A stretch of DNA of 64,000 nucleotides from DASRHT01 sp035650355 (GTDB taxonomy: Bacteria; Chloroflexota; Ktedonobacteria; Ktedonobacterales; Ktedonobacteraceae), in contig DASRHT010000031.1 of the NCBI GenBank assembly GCA_035650355.1, positions 62,001-126,000 of the forward strand. Direction: 5' to 3'. Below the pieces are notes generated by a model. It saw only the letters and a program-made list of their open reading frames with translations. It was not told the origin of the DNA and did not search any database. A program made the translations under genes and the position numbers. Of this stretch, positions 1-9,136 are shown piece by piece (the stretch's first letter is position 1; every line of letters starts with the position of its first letter).

Positions 1-174
1 ACCGTGACCAAAGACACGCAGATTGTACAGACCGTCCAGGCAACTTCCGCTGACCTCAAAACTGGCACCCCCATTACGCTGACCGGGCAGGCTAATGGCC
101 AGGGGACAATTGCAGCTCAAAATATTCTCATCCTGCTGCCGGGCATGCTCAATCGCACTAATCTCGGAGGCTAA
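1..174 (+). CDS. C-terminal end of a DUF5666-like protein (5' truncated by window)
   Basis: The frame is open from base 1 to a TAA at 172-174, giving 57 residues. The pattern (TVTKDTQI, then SADLKTGTPITLTGQ, then a closing hydrophobic strand NILIL) resembles the small beta-barrel repeat of DUF5666 proteins, which are exported proteins of unknown role. The stop lies 6 nt before the adaptor gene, and the GGAGG at 166-170 inside this gene is the adaptor's ribosome binding site, so the two are very likely co-transcribed. The family call rests on a short tail only. Confidence 0.6.
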   Translation, partial: TVTKDTQIVQTVQATSADLKTGTPITLTGQANGQGTIAAQNILILLPGMLNRTNLGG

Positions 175-180
175 AAGCAT

Positions 181-1764
181 ATGATGTCACCAGAAGATGT
201 AGAAATGAAATTGCAGCCTCTATTCGATGAAGATACGACCGAAATGGAAGCGGTCGATCTCAAACTGGAGCAGCCGCGCCGCAATCGTCGCCGCCTCTGG
301 TTGGCTGCACTGATCGTTGTTTTACTACTTAGCTTAATCGGTGGCAGCTTGGCCGCGTACGCCCAGTTCACCAAACCGCCCGCCGTGCAGTTTACGCAGG
401 TAGCCGCAACTATAGGAAATATTAGCCAGAGGATATCGGCTACCGGCCCGATCAACGCGAACGCGCAATATAACATGAACTTTACGGTCGCTGGGCAGGT
501 GAGCGAGATCGACGTACAGATCGGCCAGCATGTCAAGCAAGGCCAGGTACTGGCAAAAATCAACGTTGATATGACTGCCCTCCAGGATAGCCTCAACCAG
601 GCCCAGCTCGGCGTCACCGCCGCACAAACAAGCCTGAATGCGGCTGAGGTCAGTATGACCAACACCCAGAACTCGAATGCAGCCGCGCTCAATACGGCCC
701 GCGATACGCTGCAAGCGGCTCTGAGCAAATGTAGCCAGCCAGTGCCCACGCCAGGACCGGGCACGCCAACGCCAAGCGTGCCACCCCCCAATTGTGTGCA
801 AGTGGCTCAGGATGCCTTCGCTCAGGCCCAGAATCAGATCAACGCCAGCAACGCCTCAGCCTCGGCTCAGGTTGTATCAGCCCAGCAGGCGCTCGACCGA
901 GCTGCGGCCCAGCGCGATGCCGCGCAGCACAGCATTGATAGCGCCAATACCAGTGCGGTTATGACCGCGCCGGTAGATGCAACGGTGGCAGGGATGAGCG
1001 GCGCAATCGGGCAAAATGTCGGCTCAGGCGGAGGGTCCAGCAGTTCAAGCAGCACCTCGTCGCAGCCATTCATGATCCTGACCGATACGAGCAAGCTCAC
1101 CATCACGGCCCAGGTTAACGAGGCCGATATCGGTAACGTTCAGGTCGGGCAGCCTGCCCAGTTTACCGTAACAGCGTATCCCACCGCGACTTTCCGCGCC
1201 AGCGTGACCGCGATTGAGACTATAGGGCAGACAACCTCCAACGTTGTGACCTACCCCGTCATGCTGGTGGTCGATCAGAATAGCGAGAACGGTCTGCACC
1301 TCTATCCGGGCATGACCGCGACCGTGAACGTCACCACAGCGCAAAGCATCGACGCCCTGCTGATCCCTTCATCCGCCCTGACTTTCCCCACCATCGCATT
1401 GCAAAATGGGGAGATCGACCGTACCACCCTGGCATCTGCTATCGGCGGCCAACGCGGGCAGAACGGCGGGCAAGGGGCCACCAATCCAAGCAGGATTGTA
1501 TTACTGCTGCGTAACGGCAAGCTCATCCCACGGGCGATTACCATTGGACTGAATAATGGGCAGTTAGTAGAGGTGACATCAGGTCTGAACGAAGGCGACC
1601 AGGTCGTGACCGGGCAAACAGGCGGTACAAGTAGCTCGACCAATGGCGGCAGAGGTGGCGCTGGAGGAGCGGGTGGCGCTGGCTTTCCCGGTGGTGGCGG
1701 AGGTGGCTTCCCTGGTGGTGGCGGCGCTGGCGGTGGGGGTCGCTTCGGCGGCGGTGGAGGCTAA
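181..1764 (+). CDS. HlyD/MacA-type periplasmic adaptor (membrane fusion protein)
   Basis: This 527-residue protein has a basic cytoplasmic N-terminus, one membrane anchor at about residues 39-61, a lipoyl-like half-motif near 105-130 (VSEIDVQIGQHVKQGQVLAKI), a long Gln/Ala-rich coiled-coil hairpin around 130-255, and a beta-barrel region near 300-400. The last 45 residues are almost pure Gly/Ser/Phe. In tripartite ABC pumps such a protein links the inner-membrane transporter to the outside. It is followed directly by a MacB-type ATPase and permease, so a MacAB-like exporter is inferred; the substrate is unknown. Two ATGs stand in tandem at 181 and 184; GGAGG at 166-170 favours the first. Confidence 0.88.
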   Translation: MMSPEDVEMKLQPLFDEDTTEMEAVDLKLEQPRRNRRRLWLAALIVVLLLSLIGGSLAAYAQFTKPPAVQFTQVAATIGNISQRISATGPINANAQYNMNFTVAGQVSEIDVQIGQHVKQGQVLAKINVDMTALQDSLNQAQLGVTAAQTSLNAAEVSMTNTQNSNAAALNTARDTLQAALSKCSQPVPTPGPGTPTPSVPPPNCVQVAQDAFAQAQNQINASNASASAQVVSAQQALDRAAAQRDAAQHSIDSANTSAVMTAPVDATVAGMSGAIGQNVGSGGGSSSSSSTSSQPFMILTDTSKLTITAQVNEADIGNVQVGQPAQFTVTAYPTATFRASVTAIETIGQTTSNVVTYPVMLVVDQNSENGLHLYPGMTATVNVTTAQSIDALLIPSSALTFPTIALQNGEIDRTTLASAIGGQRGQNGGQGATNPSRIVLLLRNGKLIPRAITIGLNNGQLVEVTSGLNEGDQVVTGQTGGTSSSTNGGRGGAGGAGGAGFPGGGGGGFPGGGGAGGGGRFGGGGG

Positions 1765-1769
1765 GCACG

Positions 1770-2558
1770 ATGGAACAGCACGATCAGCCGATCAGCCTGC
1801 ACGAATCGCCACCGATCATTCGCTTGCAGCAGCTCAGCAAACATTATGTCATGGGTCGCACGATTGTGCCAGCCCTGCGTGGCATCGATCTGGATATTGC
1901 GCCAGGCGAAATGGTCGCTATCATGGGACCATCCGGCTCTGGCAAATCGACGCTGATGAACATTCTCGGCTGCCTGGACCGGCCATCGAGCGGAGATTAT
2001 CTACTCGATGGCATACCGGTCAGCCAGATGAGCGTCGGCGAACTGGCAAATGTGCGCAATCAGAAAATCGGCTTTGTTTTCCAGAGCTTTAACCTTCTCA
2101 CCTGGATGACTGCGCTTGCCAATGTTGAGCTGCCGCTGGTCTACGCAGGCATGCCAGCAGAAAAGCGGCAGCAGCGCGCCAAGTGGGCGCTGGCAATGGT
2201 CGGGCTTAGCTCGCGGGCAAATCATCGTCCGATGGAGCTTTCGGGCGGGCAACAGCAGCGCGTCGCTATTGCCCGCTCGCTGGTTACTACTCCGACGATG
2301 ATCCTGGCCGACGAGCCTACCGGCAACCTGGATAGTCATACCAGCCTTGAGATTATGACCATCCTGCAACAACTCAATTCGCGTGGCATGACCGTCGTGC
2401 TGGTAACGCATGAACCAGATATAGCCAGTTACTGTCGCCGTAAAGTGGTCTTCCGCGATGGGCGCATCGTTGACGATACCATCAATGAGCAGCCTCAGAG
2501 CGCAAAGGAGCAGTTGGCACAACAACGGCCCTTACTAGAGAAAAAGGTGTCCTCATGA
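1770..2558 (+). CDS. ABC transporter ATP-binding protein, MacB/LolD type
   Basis: 262 residues with every ATPase motif visible: Walker A GPSGSGKST at 53-61, Q-loop in FVFQSFNLL, signature LSGGQQQRVAIARSL, Walker B MILADEPTGNLDS and the switch histidine in VLVTHEPDIA. The ADEPTGNLDS form and the overall length fit the MacB/LolD/FtsE group that energises FtsX-fold permeases rather than solute importers. It starts 5 nt after the adaptor stop and its TGA overlaps the permease start (ATGA at 2555-2558), which indicates translational coupling in one operon. Confidence 0.93.
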   Translation: MEQHDQPISLHESPPIIRLQQLSKHYVMGRTIVPALRGIDLDIAPGEMVAIMGPSGSGKSTLMNILGCLDRPSSGDYLLDGIPVSQMSVGELANVRNQKIGFVFQSFNLLTWMTALANVELPLVYAGMPAEKRQQRAKWALAMVGLSSRANHRPMELSGGQQQRVAIARSLVTTPTMILADEPTGNLDSHTSLEIMTILQQLNSRGMTVVLVTHEPDIASYCRRKVVFRDGRIVDDTINEQPQSAKEQLAQQRPLLEKKVSS

Positions 2559-3913
2559 AAATATCGAAACCTGAGAGACCGGCAACATCACCGGCAAAGC
2601 CCCCACAAAACGGAGCAGTTGCGCCAACCCTACATCCATTCAGACCCCAGCAGCGTCCGCGTAAAGCGCATATTACCCGTCGTCGAAGAATGTTCGGCCT
2701 CTTGCAGAGCTGTATCAGCGCCCTGGAAGCTGTGCGCGCTAATAAGCTGCGCTCTCTCCTTACCTCGCTCGGCATCATTATCGGCGTCGGGGCGGTAATT
2801 ATGATGATTTCGACCAGCGAGAGCAACGCCGCCGTGATTGGCCAGCGCCTCTCGCGCCTGAATCCGAACGAGCTGGTTGTCAGGCCGGGCAGCGCCAACG
2901 CGGGGGGCGTCAGACAGGGAGCTGGCACCGTTCAGACGCTGACGCAGAGCGATGCCGACGCGATCATCGCCCAGGTGCCCCATGTGACTGCTGCCAGCCC
3001 ATCTATCAATGCAAGCGGGCAGGTCATTTACCAGAACCAGAACTGGTCCACAACCGTCCAGGGCGTCTATCCATCATACCTGCAAGTCGGAAGCTGGCAG
3101 ATGCAGGAAGGCGCGTTTATCTCCGATGCCGACGAGCAGAGCGGCAGTTCGGTCGCGGTAATCGGGCAGACCGTGGTGGATAACCTCTTTACGCCGCAGG
3201 GCGTCGATCCTATCGGACAGCAGATACGCATTCGCAACGTGCCCTTTACCGTTATTGGCACGCTGGCGCCTAAAGGGACGAGCGGGGCTGCCAACGCCGA
3301 TGATGTTGTGTATATCCCCTTTAACACGGCTGTCGCCAGGGTCTCCGGCACTCCGAGAATCAATTCCATCACCGTCCTGGTGGATGATGCTAACAATATC
3401 AACGATGTGCAAACAAACATGCAGCAGTTGCTGGAGCAGCAGCATGGGATTGCCAATCCGCAACTGGATGACTTCACCATTCAGAATCAGTCCCAGATTC
3501 TCCAGACGGTGCAGGCCGCTTCGCAATCGCTGACCATACTGCTCATCAGCGTGGCGGCTATCTCGCTGCTCGTTGGCGGCATCGGCATTATGAATATAAT
3601 GCTGGTCTCGGTTACTGAACGCACGCGCGAGATCGGTATCCGCATCGCCATCGGCGCTCATCCTGGCGACGTGATGGCCCAATTCCTGGTGGAGGCGCTG
3701 ATGTTGAGCGCGTTGGGGGGACTTGTGGGGGTAATACTGGGGGTCACCGGAGCGTTTCTCAATGCGACTTTTTCCGGCAGTCCCTTTGTGCTCGATCCGC
3801 TCGCAGTCCTACTGGCCTTCGGCTTTGCTGCGTTTGTAGGCATCGTCTTCGGCTTTTACCCGGCCCAGCGTGCCGCACGAATGGACCCAATCGTGGCCCT
3901 ACGAACCGAATAG
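2555..3913 (+). CDS. ABC transporter permease, MacB/FtsX fold
   Basis: 452 residues. After an unusual Pro/Lys/Arg-rich cytoplasmic extension (1-45) comes the first membrane segment (about 65-90, SLGIIIGVGAVIMMIS), then a large extracytoplasmic MacB_PCD-type domain (about 90-310), then three membrane helices (about 320-350, 370-395, 410-440). The cytoplasmic loop TERTREIGIRIAIGA is the typical coupling loop of FtsX-fold permeases. It works with the ATPase it overlaps by 4 nt and with the adaptor upstream. It is the last gene of the operon: a hairpin follows 12 nt after the stop. Confidence 0.92.
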   Translation: MKISKPERPATSPAKPPQNGAVAPTLHPFRPQQRPRKAHITRRRRMFGLLQSCISALEAVRANKLRSLLTSLGIIIGVGAVIMMISTSESNAAVIGQRLSRLNPNELVVRPGSANAGGVRQGAGTVQTLTQSDADAIIAQVPHVTAASPSINASGQVIYQNQNWSTTVQGVYPSYLQVGSWQMQEGAFISDADEQSGSSVAVIGQTVVDNLFTPQGVDPIGQQIRIRNVPFTVIGTLAPKGTSGAANADDVVYIPFNTAVARVSGTPRINSITVLVDDANNINDVQTNMQQLLEQQHGIANPQLDDFTIQNQSQILQTVQAASQSLTILLISVAAISLLVGGIGIMNIMLVSVTERTREIGIRIAIGAHPGDVMAQFLVEALMLSALGGLVGVILGVTGAFLNATFSGSPFVLDPLAVLLAFGFAAFVGIVFGFYPAQRAARMDPIVALRTE

Positions 3914-3925
3914 ATTAGCTAGTTA

Positions 3926-3971
3926 CAGAGCAACCATGCGCCACCTGACCGCTGATCTCATGGTTGCTCTG
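3926..3971 (+). terminator. Hairpin after the exporter operon
   Basis: A perfect 13-bp inverted repeat, 3926-3938 and 3959-3971 (arm CAGAGCAACCATG) with a 20-nt loop, fills the gap between the permease and the sigma-factor gene. There is no T-run behind it, so an intrinsic terminator is only a guess. It ends 8 nt before the sigma-factor ATG and could equally affect that gene's translation. Confidence 0.5.
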
Positions 3972-3979
3972 GGAGCGCG

Positions 3980-4648
3980 ATGACCATGTATAAACAGGCA
4001 TATACAAAACAAGAATATTCAGATGGAGCGGCTTTAGAAATTCCCGAAAATACCTTAATAGCGCAAACCTTTGCCGGCGACAACGATGCCTTTGAAGCAT
4101 TAGTCAGAAGCTACCAGGTACCATTATTTCATTTTATCAACCGTTATTTTAACGATTATGAGCAAATAGCGGACATATTGCAGCATGTATTTCTCCAATT
4201 CTATATCTTTATCCCCAAGCTACGCTCAAGCCTGCCGATGCAGCATGCCAACGTAGTACTGAAAGCGTGGCTCTACCGGGTCGCCGCCAATCGCTGTCGC
4301 GATGAACTGCGCAAAAAACGGCCCGTGCTTTTCTCAGATCTGGAAGCTCTCGAAGAGGAAGAGGAAATATCGATAGTCAACGTGATCCCGGACTCCGAGC
4401 CGTTGCCGGAAGAGATTGCGGAACTACACGAACTCCAGCAGCGCATCCGTCAGGCGATCCAGACCCTGCCACCCAAACTGCGCTCCGTCGTCTTCCTGCG
4501 CTACACCCGAGAGCTGACCTTCGTCGAGATCGGACGCCTACTGAACATGCCCGAGAACACCGCCAAAACCTACTTCCAGCGCGCCCGCCCGCTTTTACGC
4601 GCCGCCCTCGCCCGCTCAGAATATCCGCAGTCGGTTGGGGTCTCATAA
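3980..4648 (+). CDS. RNA polymerase sigma factor, ECF family
   Basis: 222 residues with sigma-70 region 2 at about 35-110 (AFEALVRSYQVPLFHFINRY, then IADILQHVFLQFY, then LKAWLYRVAANRCRDELRKK) and region 4 at about 150-210 (TLPPKLRSVVFLRYTRELTF, then IGRLLNMPENTAKTYFQRAR, an HTH). Regions 1 and 3 are missing, as expected for ECF factors. No anti-sigma gene adjoins it: the exporter lies upstream and selB downstream. Start ATG at 3980 has a second in-frame ATG at 3986. The TAA stop (4646-4648) lies inside a 10-bp target-site duplication of a MITE-like insertion, so the coding end was preserved by chance. Confidence 0.9.
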   Translation: MTMYKQAYTKQEYSDGAALEIPENTLIAQTFAGDNDAFEALVRSYQVPLFHFINRYFNDYEQIADILQHVFLQFYIFIPKLRSSLPMQHANVVLKAWLYRVAANRCRDELRKKRPVLFSDLEALEEEEEISIVNVIPDSEPLPEEIAELHELQQRIRQAIQTLPPKLRSVVFLRYTRELTFVEIGRLLNMPENTAKTYFQRARPLLRAALARSEYPQSVGVS

Positions 4649-4652
4649 GTAA

Positions 4653-4818
4653 CAGGGCTTCTCAAACGTGGTCTTTTCAGACAGAACGGCTCGCAAGCGA
4701 GCCGTTCTGGAGAGGAAGGTGCTGGCGGTGGGCGCAGCCCACCGCCAGCACCTTCCTCTCCCTGTGAGCGCCTGTGGCGCGAGCAGCCAGAGCACGCACC
4801 GACTTTTGAGAAACCCTG
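4653..4818. mobile_element. 166-bp MITE-like element with 10-bp target duplication
   Basis: The terminal inverted repeats match at 15 of 17 positions: 4653-4669 reads CAGGGCTTCTCAAACGT and the complement of 4802-4818 reads CAGGGTTTCTCAAAAGT. The element is flanked on both sides by the identical 10-mer TCATAAGTAA (4643-4652 and 4819-4828). Inside are two perfect hairpins, 4682-4694/4697-4709 and 4710-4733/4737-4760. There is no open frame of its own. Duplications of 9-12 bp are typical of IS4-group transposases, which might mobilise it; that is inference. Confidence 0.75.
4710..4760. repeat. 24-bp perfect hairpin with GCA loop inside the MITE
   Basis: Arms 4710-4733 and 4737-4760 are exact complements separated by the three bases GCA. 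Directly before it lies a second perfect hairpin (13-bp arms, 4682-4694 and 4697-4709). As RNA the pair would be extremely stable and probably stops or stabilises sigma-factor transcripts, but the T-tract of a classical terminator is lacking. Confidence 0.8.
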
Positions 4819-4929
4819 TCATAAGTAAACCTGTGCCTGGACAAGCGCGGGGGATTGTTTTACGATATGATAGAAGAACCGACCACAGAAAGTTAGCATC
4901 AGAAAAAGTTTTGAGCAGGGCAGGATGTT

Positions 4930-6873
4930 ATGAGTTGTATTGGGACCGCGGGGCACGTCGATCACGGCAAATCGACGCTGGTGGAGGCGCTGACCGGCAT
5001 TGACCCGGACCGGCTGGCCGAAGAGAAAGAGCGCGGCATGACGATTGATCTGGGCTTTGCCTGGTTAACGCTGCCGAGCGGGCGCGAGGTCAGCATTGTC
5101 GATGTGCCGGGGCATGAGAGCTTTATTAAGAATATGCTGGCAGGCGTGGGTGGGATCGACGCAGCCCTGCTGGTGGTAGCCGCCGACGAAGGGATTATGC
5201 CTCAGACCCGCGAACACCTGGCGATCCTCGATCTGCTGCGCGTATCGCGCGGCGTGGTGGCGCTGACCAAAGCCGATCTGGTCGATGATGAATGGCTGGA
5301 GCTGGTGCGGGAAGAGGTCACGGAACAATTGCAACTAACCACGCTGGCCGGTGCGTCGATTATTCCCGTTTCTGCGTATACAAAGCAGGGATTGCCGCAA
5401 TTGTTGGCAACGCTAGATAGCATTCTTGATGAAGCGCAAGAGCGTCCGTATAGCGCGCGCCCACGCCTGCCTATTGATCGCGTTTTTTCAATGACCGGCT
5501 TTGGCACCGTGGTAACGGGCACGCTACTTGATGGCACCTTTAAAATCGGGCAAGAGGTAGAAATTTATCCTGAGGGCTTGAAAACGCGTATTCGCAGCCT
5601 CCAGACGCACAAGCACCAGGTGGAAGTTGCTCGTCCGGGGAGCCGCGTCGCGATCAATCTTCCCAATGTTGCTCGCACAGATCTGGCGCGCGGCAATGTT
5701 GTAGCTCTGGCCGGACAGATGCGCCCGACAACGCTGCTCGATGCCCGCATTGAACTGCTGGCAGATGCGAAACGGCCACTGGTCCATAATACGCTGGTTG
5801 ACTTCTATAGTGGCTCGCAGGAGATCGCGGCCTATGTGCGGCTGCTGGATGTGGCAGAGTTGCAGCCAGGTCATAGCGCATGGGTACAGCTACGACTCAA
5901 CGCGCCCGCCATCGTGGCCCGGCGTGATCGCTTTATCCTGCGCATCCCCTCGCCCAGCATCACCATCGGCGGCGGCGAGGTGATCGATGTCCACCCGCGT
6001 TACCATCGCCGCTTTCAGTTGCCGATCATCGCCACGCTTGAGCGCCTGGCGCAGGGATCGCCCGAAGAGTTGGTGCTGGCAGCCCTCGATAGAAGAAATC
6101 TTGCTAAAGCAGGAGGAAAGGCACGACAGGGGCTGATAGGATACGAGTTATCCGATATCGCCAGACAGTGTAATTTAGCGGAGGATGTGACGCAGGGGAT
6201 ATTAGAGACGTTCTTATCAGAAGGACGCGTACGCAAAATAGGGGCACTATGGTTTGCGCAACATATCTGGGATATGTTGGTGGAAGAGGCGATCCTCCTG
6301 GTAAGTGAACAGCATAAGCAATATCCGCTGCGTAGCGGCCTGTCTAAAGAGGAATGGCGCACCCGCTTAAACCTTCCTCCAAAGGTGGCAAACGATGTTT
6401 TTGCCATCTTGCAAGAAGAGGGAAAGCTGGTGGCAGTCAGCAATAGCACAGGAGCGCCGGGGGCGCGCACAGGTGGATTGATTTGCTTGCCAGGGTTCGT
6501 ACCGAGCTTTACCCCGGCGCAACAACGACAGGTAGAGCAATTAGTAACGTTGTTCCAGGCAAGCCCCTACACGCCGCCGGGCATTGCCGAGGCCGAGGCT
6601 ATCGCGGGAGCTGATGTGTTGACGGCGCTGGTTGAGCAAGGGCGGCTGATGAAATTAGGGGATGGCATACTGTTCCTGCGAGAAACATACGATGAAGCGG
6701 TAGCCAGGCTGATCGCTTATATACGAGAGCACGGCCAGATAACGGTGGCAGAGGCGCGCGACGTGTTGGGTGCAACGCGAAAATATATTCTGCCGCTGCT
6801 TGAGCACATGGACGCGCTGCACATCACGCGCCGCAACGGGGACGTGCGTTTACTGGGAAGCGCCTCTGGGTGA
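4930..6873 (+). CDS. selB: Selenocysteine-specific translation elongation factor SelB
   Basis: 647 residues. G-domain motifs are complete: GHVDHGKST at 8-16, DVPGHESF near 60 and TKAD near 115. EF-Tu-like domains follow, and the last about 270 residues are the winged-helix repeats with which SelB reads the SECIS hairpin (for example LAIDRRNLA-type and VAEARDVLGATRKYILPLLE segments). The length matches bacterial SelB. It delivers Sec-tRNA to the ribosome at UGA codons. selA, selC and selD are not in this window. The start ATG at 4930 has AGGA 5 nt upstream; the MITE sits 102 nt before it. Confidence 0.95.
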   Translation: MSCIGTAGHVDHGKSTLVEALTGIDPDRLAEEKERGMTIDLGFAWLTLPSGREVSIVDVPGHESFIKNMLAGVGGIDAALLVVAADEGIMPQTREHLAILDLLRVSRGVVALTKADLVDDEWLELVREEVTEQLQLTTLAGASIIPVSAYTKQGLPQLLATLDSILDEAQERPYSARPRLPIDRVFSMTGFGTVVTGTLLDGTFKIGQEVEIYPEGLKTRIRSLQTHKHQVEVARPGSRVAINLPNVARTDLARGNVVALAGQMRPTTLLDARIELLADAKRPLVHNTLVDFYSGSQEIAAYVRLLDVAELQPGHSAWVQLRLNAPAIVARRDRFILRIPSPSITIGGGEVIDVHPRYHRRFQLPIIATLERLAQGSPEELVLAALDRRNLAKAGGKARQGLIGYELSDIARQCNLAEDVTQGILETFLSEGRVRKIGALWFAQHIWDMLVEEAILLVSEQHKQYPLRSGLSKEEWRTRLNLPPKVANDVFAILQEEGKLVAVSNSTGAPGARTGGLICLPGFVPSFTPAQQRQVEQLVTLFQASPYTPPGIAEAEAIAGADVLTALVEQGRLMKLGDGILFLRETYDEAVARLIAYIREHGQITVAEARDVLGATRKYILPLLEHMDALHITRRNGDVRLLGSASG

Positions 6874-7046
6874 TCATACAAAGCGGCTTTCCCGCTTCTC
6901 ACATCTGATTGTTGGATTCCATAAGAGCAGAATAAATGCGGGAAACTCCTACTTTCGTTTAGAGTGTTCCATTCTGGCGCAGAATAGGTTAAAATAGTGG
7001 GACAATATGTGGCGACGTTACCTATCGCCTGATAGTGCGGAGAGCT

Positions 7047-8957
7047 ATGCAAATCGAAGTTTTGGGTGAGCGATATCAGTTACAGGACCCCATTGGGCGT
7101 GGCGGCATGGCTACCATTTATCGTGGGCGCGATATGCGCATGGATCGTGTCGTAGCCATCAAAGTACTGCGAGAAGTTTATAGCACGGACCCAAAGTTTG
7201 TAACGCGCTTTCAGCGGGAAGCGAAGGCGGCGTCTGCATTGCAGCACCCTAATATTGTGCAGGTCTACGATTATGGGCAGAGCGACGGCAATTACTTTAT
7301 TGTAATGGAGTTGGTCGAGGGGACCGACCTGCGCCGCTATCTGCGCTCGCGCGGCGTCCTTGCCATTGACCGGGCCATTATTATCGCGCACGACGTTGCT
7401 CTCGGGTTGGGAGCCGCTCACCGCCGGGGTATTGTTCACCGCGATGTCAAGCCGCAGAACGTTCTGGTGGGGCGCGATGGCTCAATCAAGCTCACCGACT
7501 TCGGTATTGCCAGTGTGTATAAAGATATCAATGCCGAACGCCTGACCACCACCGGCATGACGCTGGGAACCGTGCAATATTACGCCCCGGAACAGGCTCA
7601 GGGCGAGATTGTCAGCCCTGCCGCCGATGTATACGCACTGGGCATTGTGATGTACGAGATGCTGACCGGACGCACGCCCTTCGATGGCGATACGCCGGTA
7701 GCGGTGGCGATGCAGCATATCCAAGACCCGCCAACTCCGCCCAGCCAGCTTAACCCCAATATCCCGCCAACATTAGAGGATATCATCTTGCGCTGCCTGG
7801 AGAAGGTGCCGGAGATGCGCTTCCGCGATGGCAATGTCCTGGCGCGAGCCCTGGAGACGCTGGGCGAGGAGGAACTTGGCGGCGGTTTGCCCACCAACAT
7901 CACCCCTGGAGGCGTCCTGGCGTCTCAAGCGAATGAGCCATTGAATAAAATCCCGCAACGTCCTAATAGCGCCGCGCAGGCGGATGGACGAGCGGCGGTC
8001 GCAGGCTCGTCCCCTAACAACCGGATGTACAACCAGAACGCACTGCAAGATAACGGCACCGTTAGCCCATACAGACAGGAGCAGCAGGCGGGATTTGTGC
8101 CGCTGCCATCGGGTCCGGGTACAATGACCCAGATCGATCCTGGCCCCGGCCTCTATAACGCTTCCCTGGATAACGGCAACGGGGCCACGCGCCCATTCTC
8201 CAGAGGAGCCATGCCCCGCTCAACCGTGGGTCAGGAGCAACGCGAGTCGCATTTTGCCAGCATTGTCACCGTCCTTATCCTGCTCGCTACATTATTATTG
8301 CTCGGCTTTAGCATCTACCTGGCAGCTCAACTCGGCTTCTTTCCAGGCGTACATGGGCCATCCGCCTCACCAACCGCCCAGCAGCAACAGAAGCCGGTCC
8401 CCGATCTGGTCGGGCTGGATTACCAGCAGGCGCTGACCAAAGCGAGCGATGCAGGCTTCAAATTACAGGTGCGCAATGGTGCGACATCCGGCATAATCAA
8501 GGATCAATCGCCCCATCCACCGGATATGGCCCCGCCTGGCACCACTATTCTCGTTGACCTGGAATCGCCTTCGTTACCTAAAGTTCCTACCGATCTTGTG
8601 GGCGACTCGCTCGCGCACGCCGAGGCCGAGTTAAATAATCTCGGGATTCCATTCAGCGTTGTCAAGGACCCCAACGACTCGACCGATCCGACTAAGAAGC
8701 CCAATACCGTTTCGCGAACAGATCCGCCCCCCGGCTCTGTGCTGCAAAGCGGGCAATCAGTAACGCTCTTTGTAGTGAATCTGACGAATGGAGCACCCAC
8801 GCCCGGCACGACGCCTGCGCCAACAAAAGCTCCAACCGCTGGAGTCACGCCCGTGCCAACAAAGGCTCCAACGCCAACGCCGATTCCAACGCCGATTCCG
8901 ACGGTAGGGGTAACACCGACACCACCGCCATTGCCATCGCCATCACCAGGACCGTGA
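7047..8957 (+). CDS. pknB: Membrane Ser/Thr protein kinase with two PASTA domains (PknB type)
   Basis: About 636 residues. The kinase domain (1-270) shows the glycine loop IGRGGMATIYRG, VAIKVL, the catalytic loop HRDVKPQN, DFG and APEQAQ. A Pro/Asn-rich linker leads to one membrane helix near 407-430, then two PASTA domains (VPDLVGLDYQQALTKA; VGDSLAHAEAELNNLG) and a Thr/Pro-rich tail. PASTA domains bind peptidoglycan or muropeptides, so the protein couples wall state to phosphorylation. ATG 7047 with GGAG 4 nt upstream is preferred to an in-frame GTG at 7035. The minCDE genes follow, and PBP1A and murF-alr lie elsewhere in the window. Confidence 0.94.
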   Translation: MQIEVLGERYQLQDPIGRGGMATIYRGRDMRMDRVVAIKVLREVYSTDPKFVTRFQREAKAASALQHPNIVQVYDYGQSDGNYFIVMELVEGTDLRRYLRSRGVLAIDRAIIIAHDVALGLGAAHRRGIVHRDVKPQNVLVGRDGSIKLTDFGIASVYKDINAERLTTTGMTLGTVQYYAPEQAQGEIVSPAADVYALGIVMYEMLTGRTPFDGDTPVAVAMQHIQDPPTPPSQLNPNIPPTLEDIILRCLEKVPEMRFRDGNVLARALETLGEEELGGGLPTNITPGGVLASQANEPLNKIPQRPNSAAQADGRAAVAGSSPNNRMYNQNALQDNGTVSPYRQEQQAGFVPLPSGPGTMTQIDPGPGLYNASLDNGNGATRPFSRGAMPRSTVGQEQRESHFASIVTVLILLATLLLLGFSIYLAAQLGFFPGVHGPSASPTAQQQQKPVPDLVGLDYQQALTKASDAGFKLQVRNGATSGIIKDQSPHPPDMAPPGTTILVDLESPSLPKVPTDLVGDSLAHAEAELNNLGIPFSVVKDPNDSTDPTKKPNTVSRTDPPPGSVLQSGQSVTLFVVNLTNGAPTPGTTPAPTKAPTAGVTPVPTKAPTPTPIPTPIPTVGVTPTPPPLPSPSPGP

Positions 8958-9041
8958 GATCTTTCACAAATCGGACGCGCTCAAACGGGTCAGTACAGGG
9001 TTTTTGGATAGGTTAGCCGTGAGGCATTGTTCCTGATTCTA

Positions 9042-9089
9042 TTGCGTTTTAACCACGACAGCTTTATACTGTAAGGTGTAAAGCTGTCG
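9042..9089 (+). promoter_or_regulatory. Putative minC promoter embedded in an inverted repeat
   Basis: TTGCGT (9042-9047), a 17-bp spacer and TATACT (9065-9070) form a good sigma-70-like promoter for minC. The -10 box sits in a perfect 11-bp inverted repeat (9056-9066 and 9079-9089, arm CGACAGCTTTA), which could be an operator or a pknB terminator. The region between pknB and minC is otherwise empty. Confidence 0.5.
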
Positions 9090-9136
9090 ATTTACGCGTA
9101 CTGTATTACTTTGGCTTCTGTGCGCGTAATAGAGAT

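Noticed and set aside
171..801. Long open frames antisense to the adaptor gene
   Set aside because: Composition mirrors the sense codons, there is no start context, and the sense gene is clearly real. The same holds for most long antisense frames in this GC-rich window.
4668..5003. 111-residue open frame across the MITE into selB
   Set aside because: It consists of hairpin arms and an out-of-frame part of selB.
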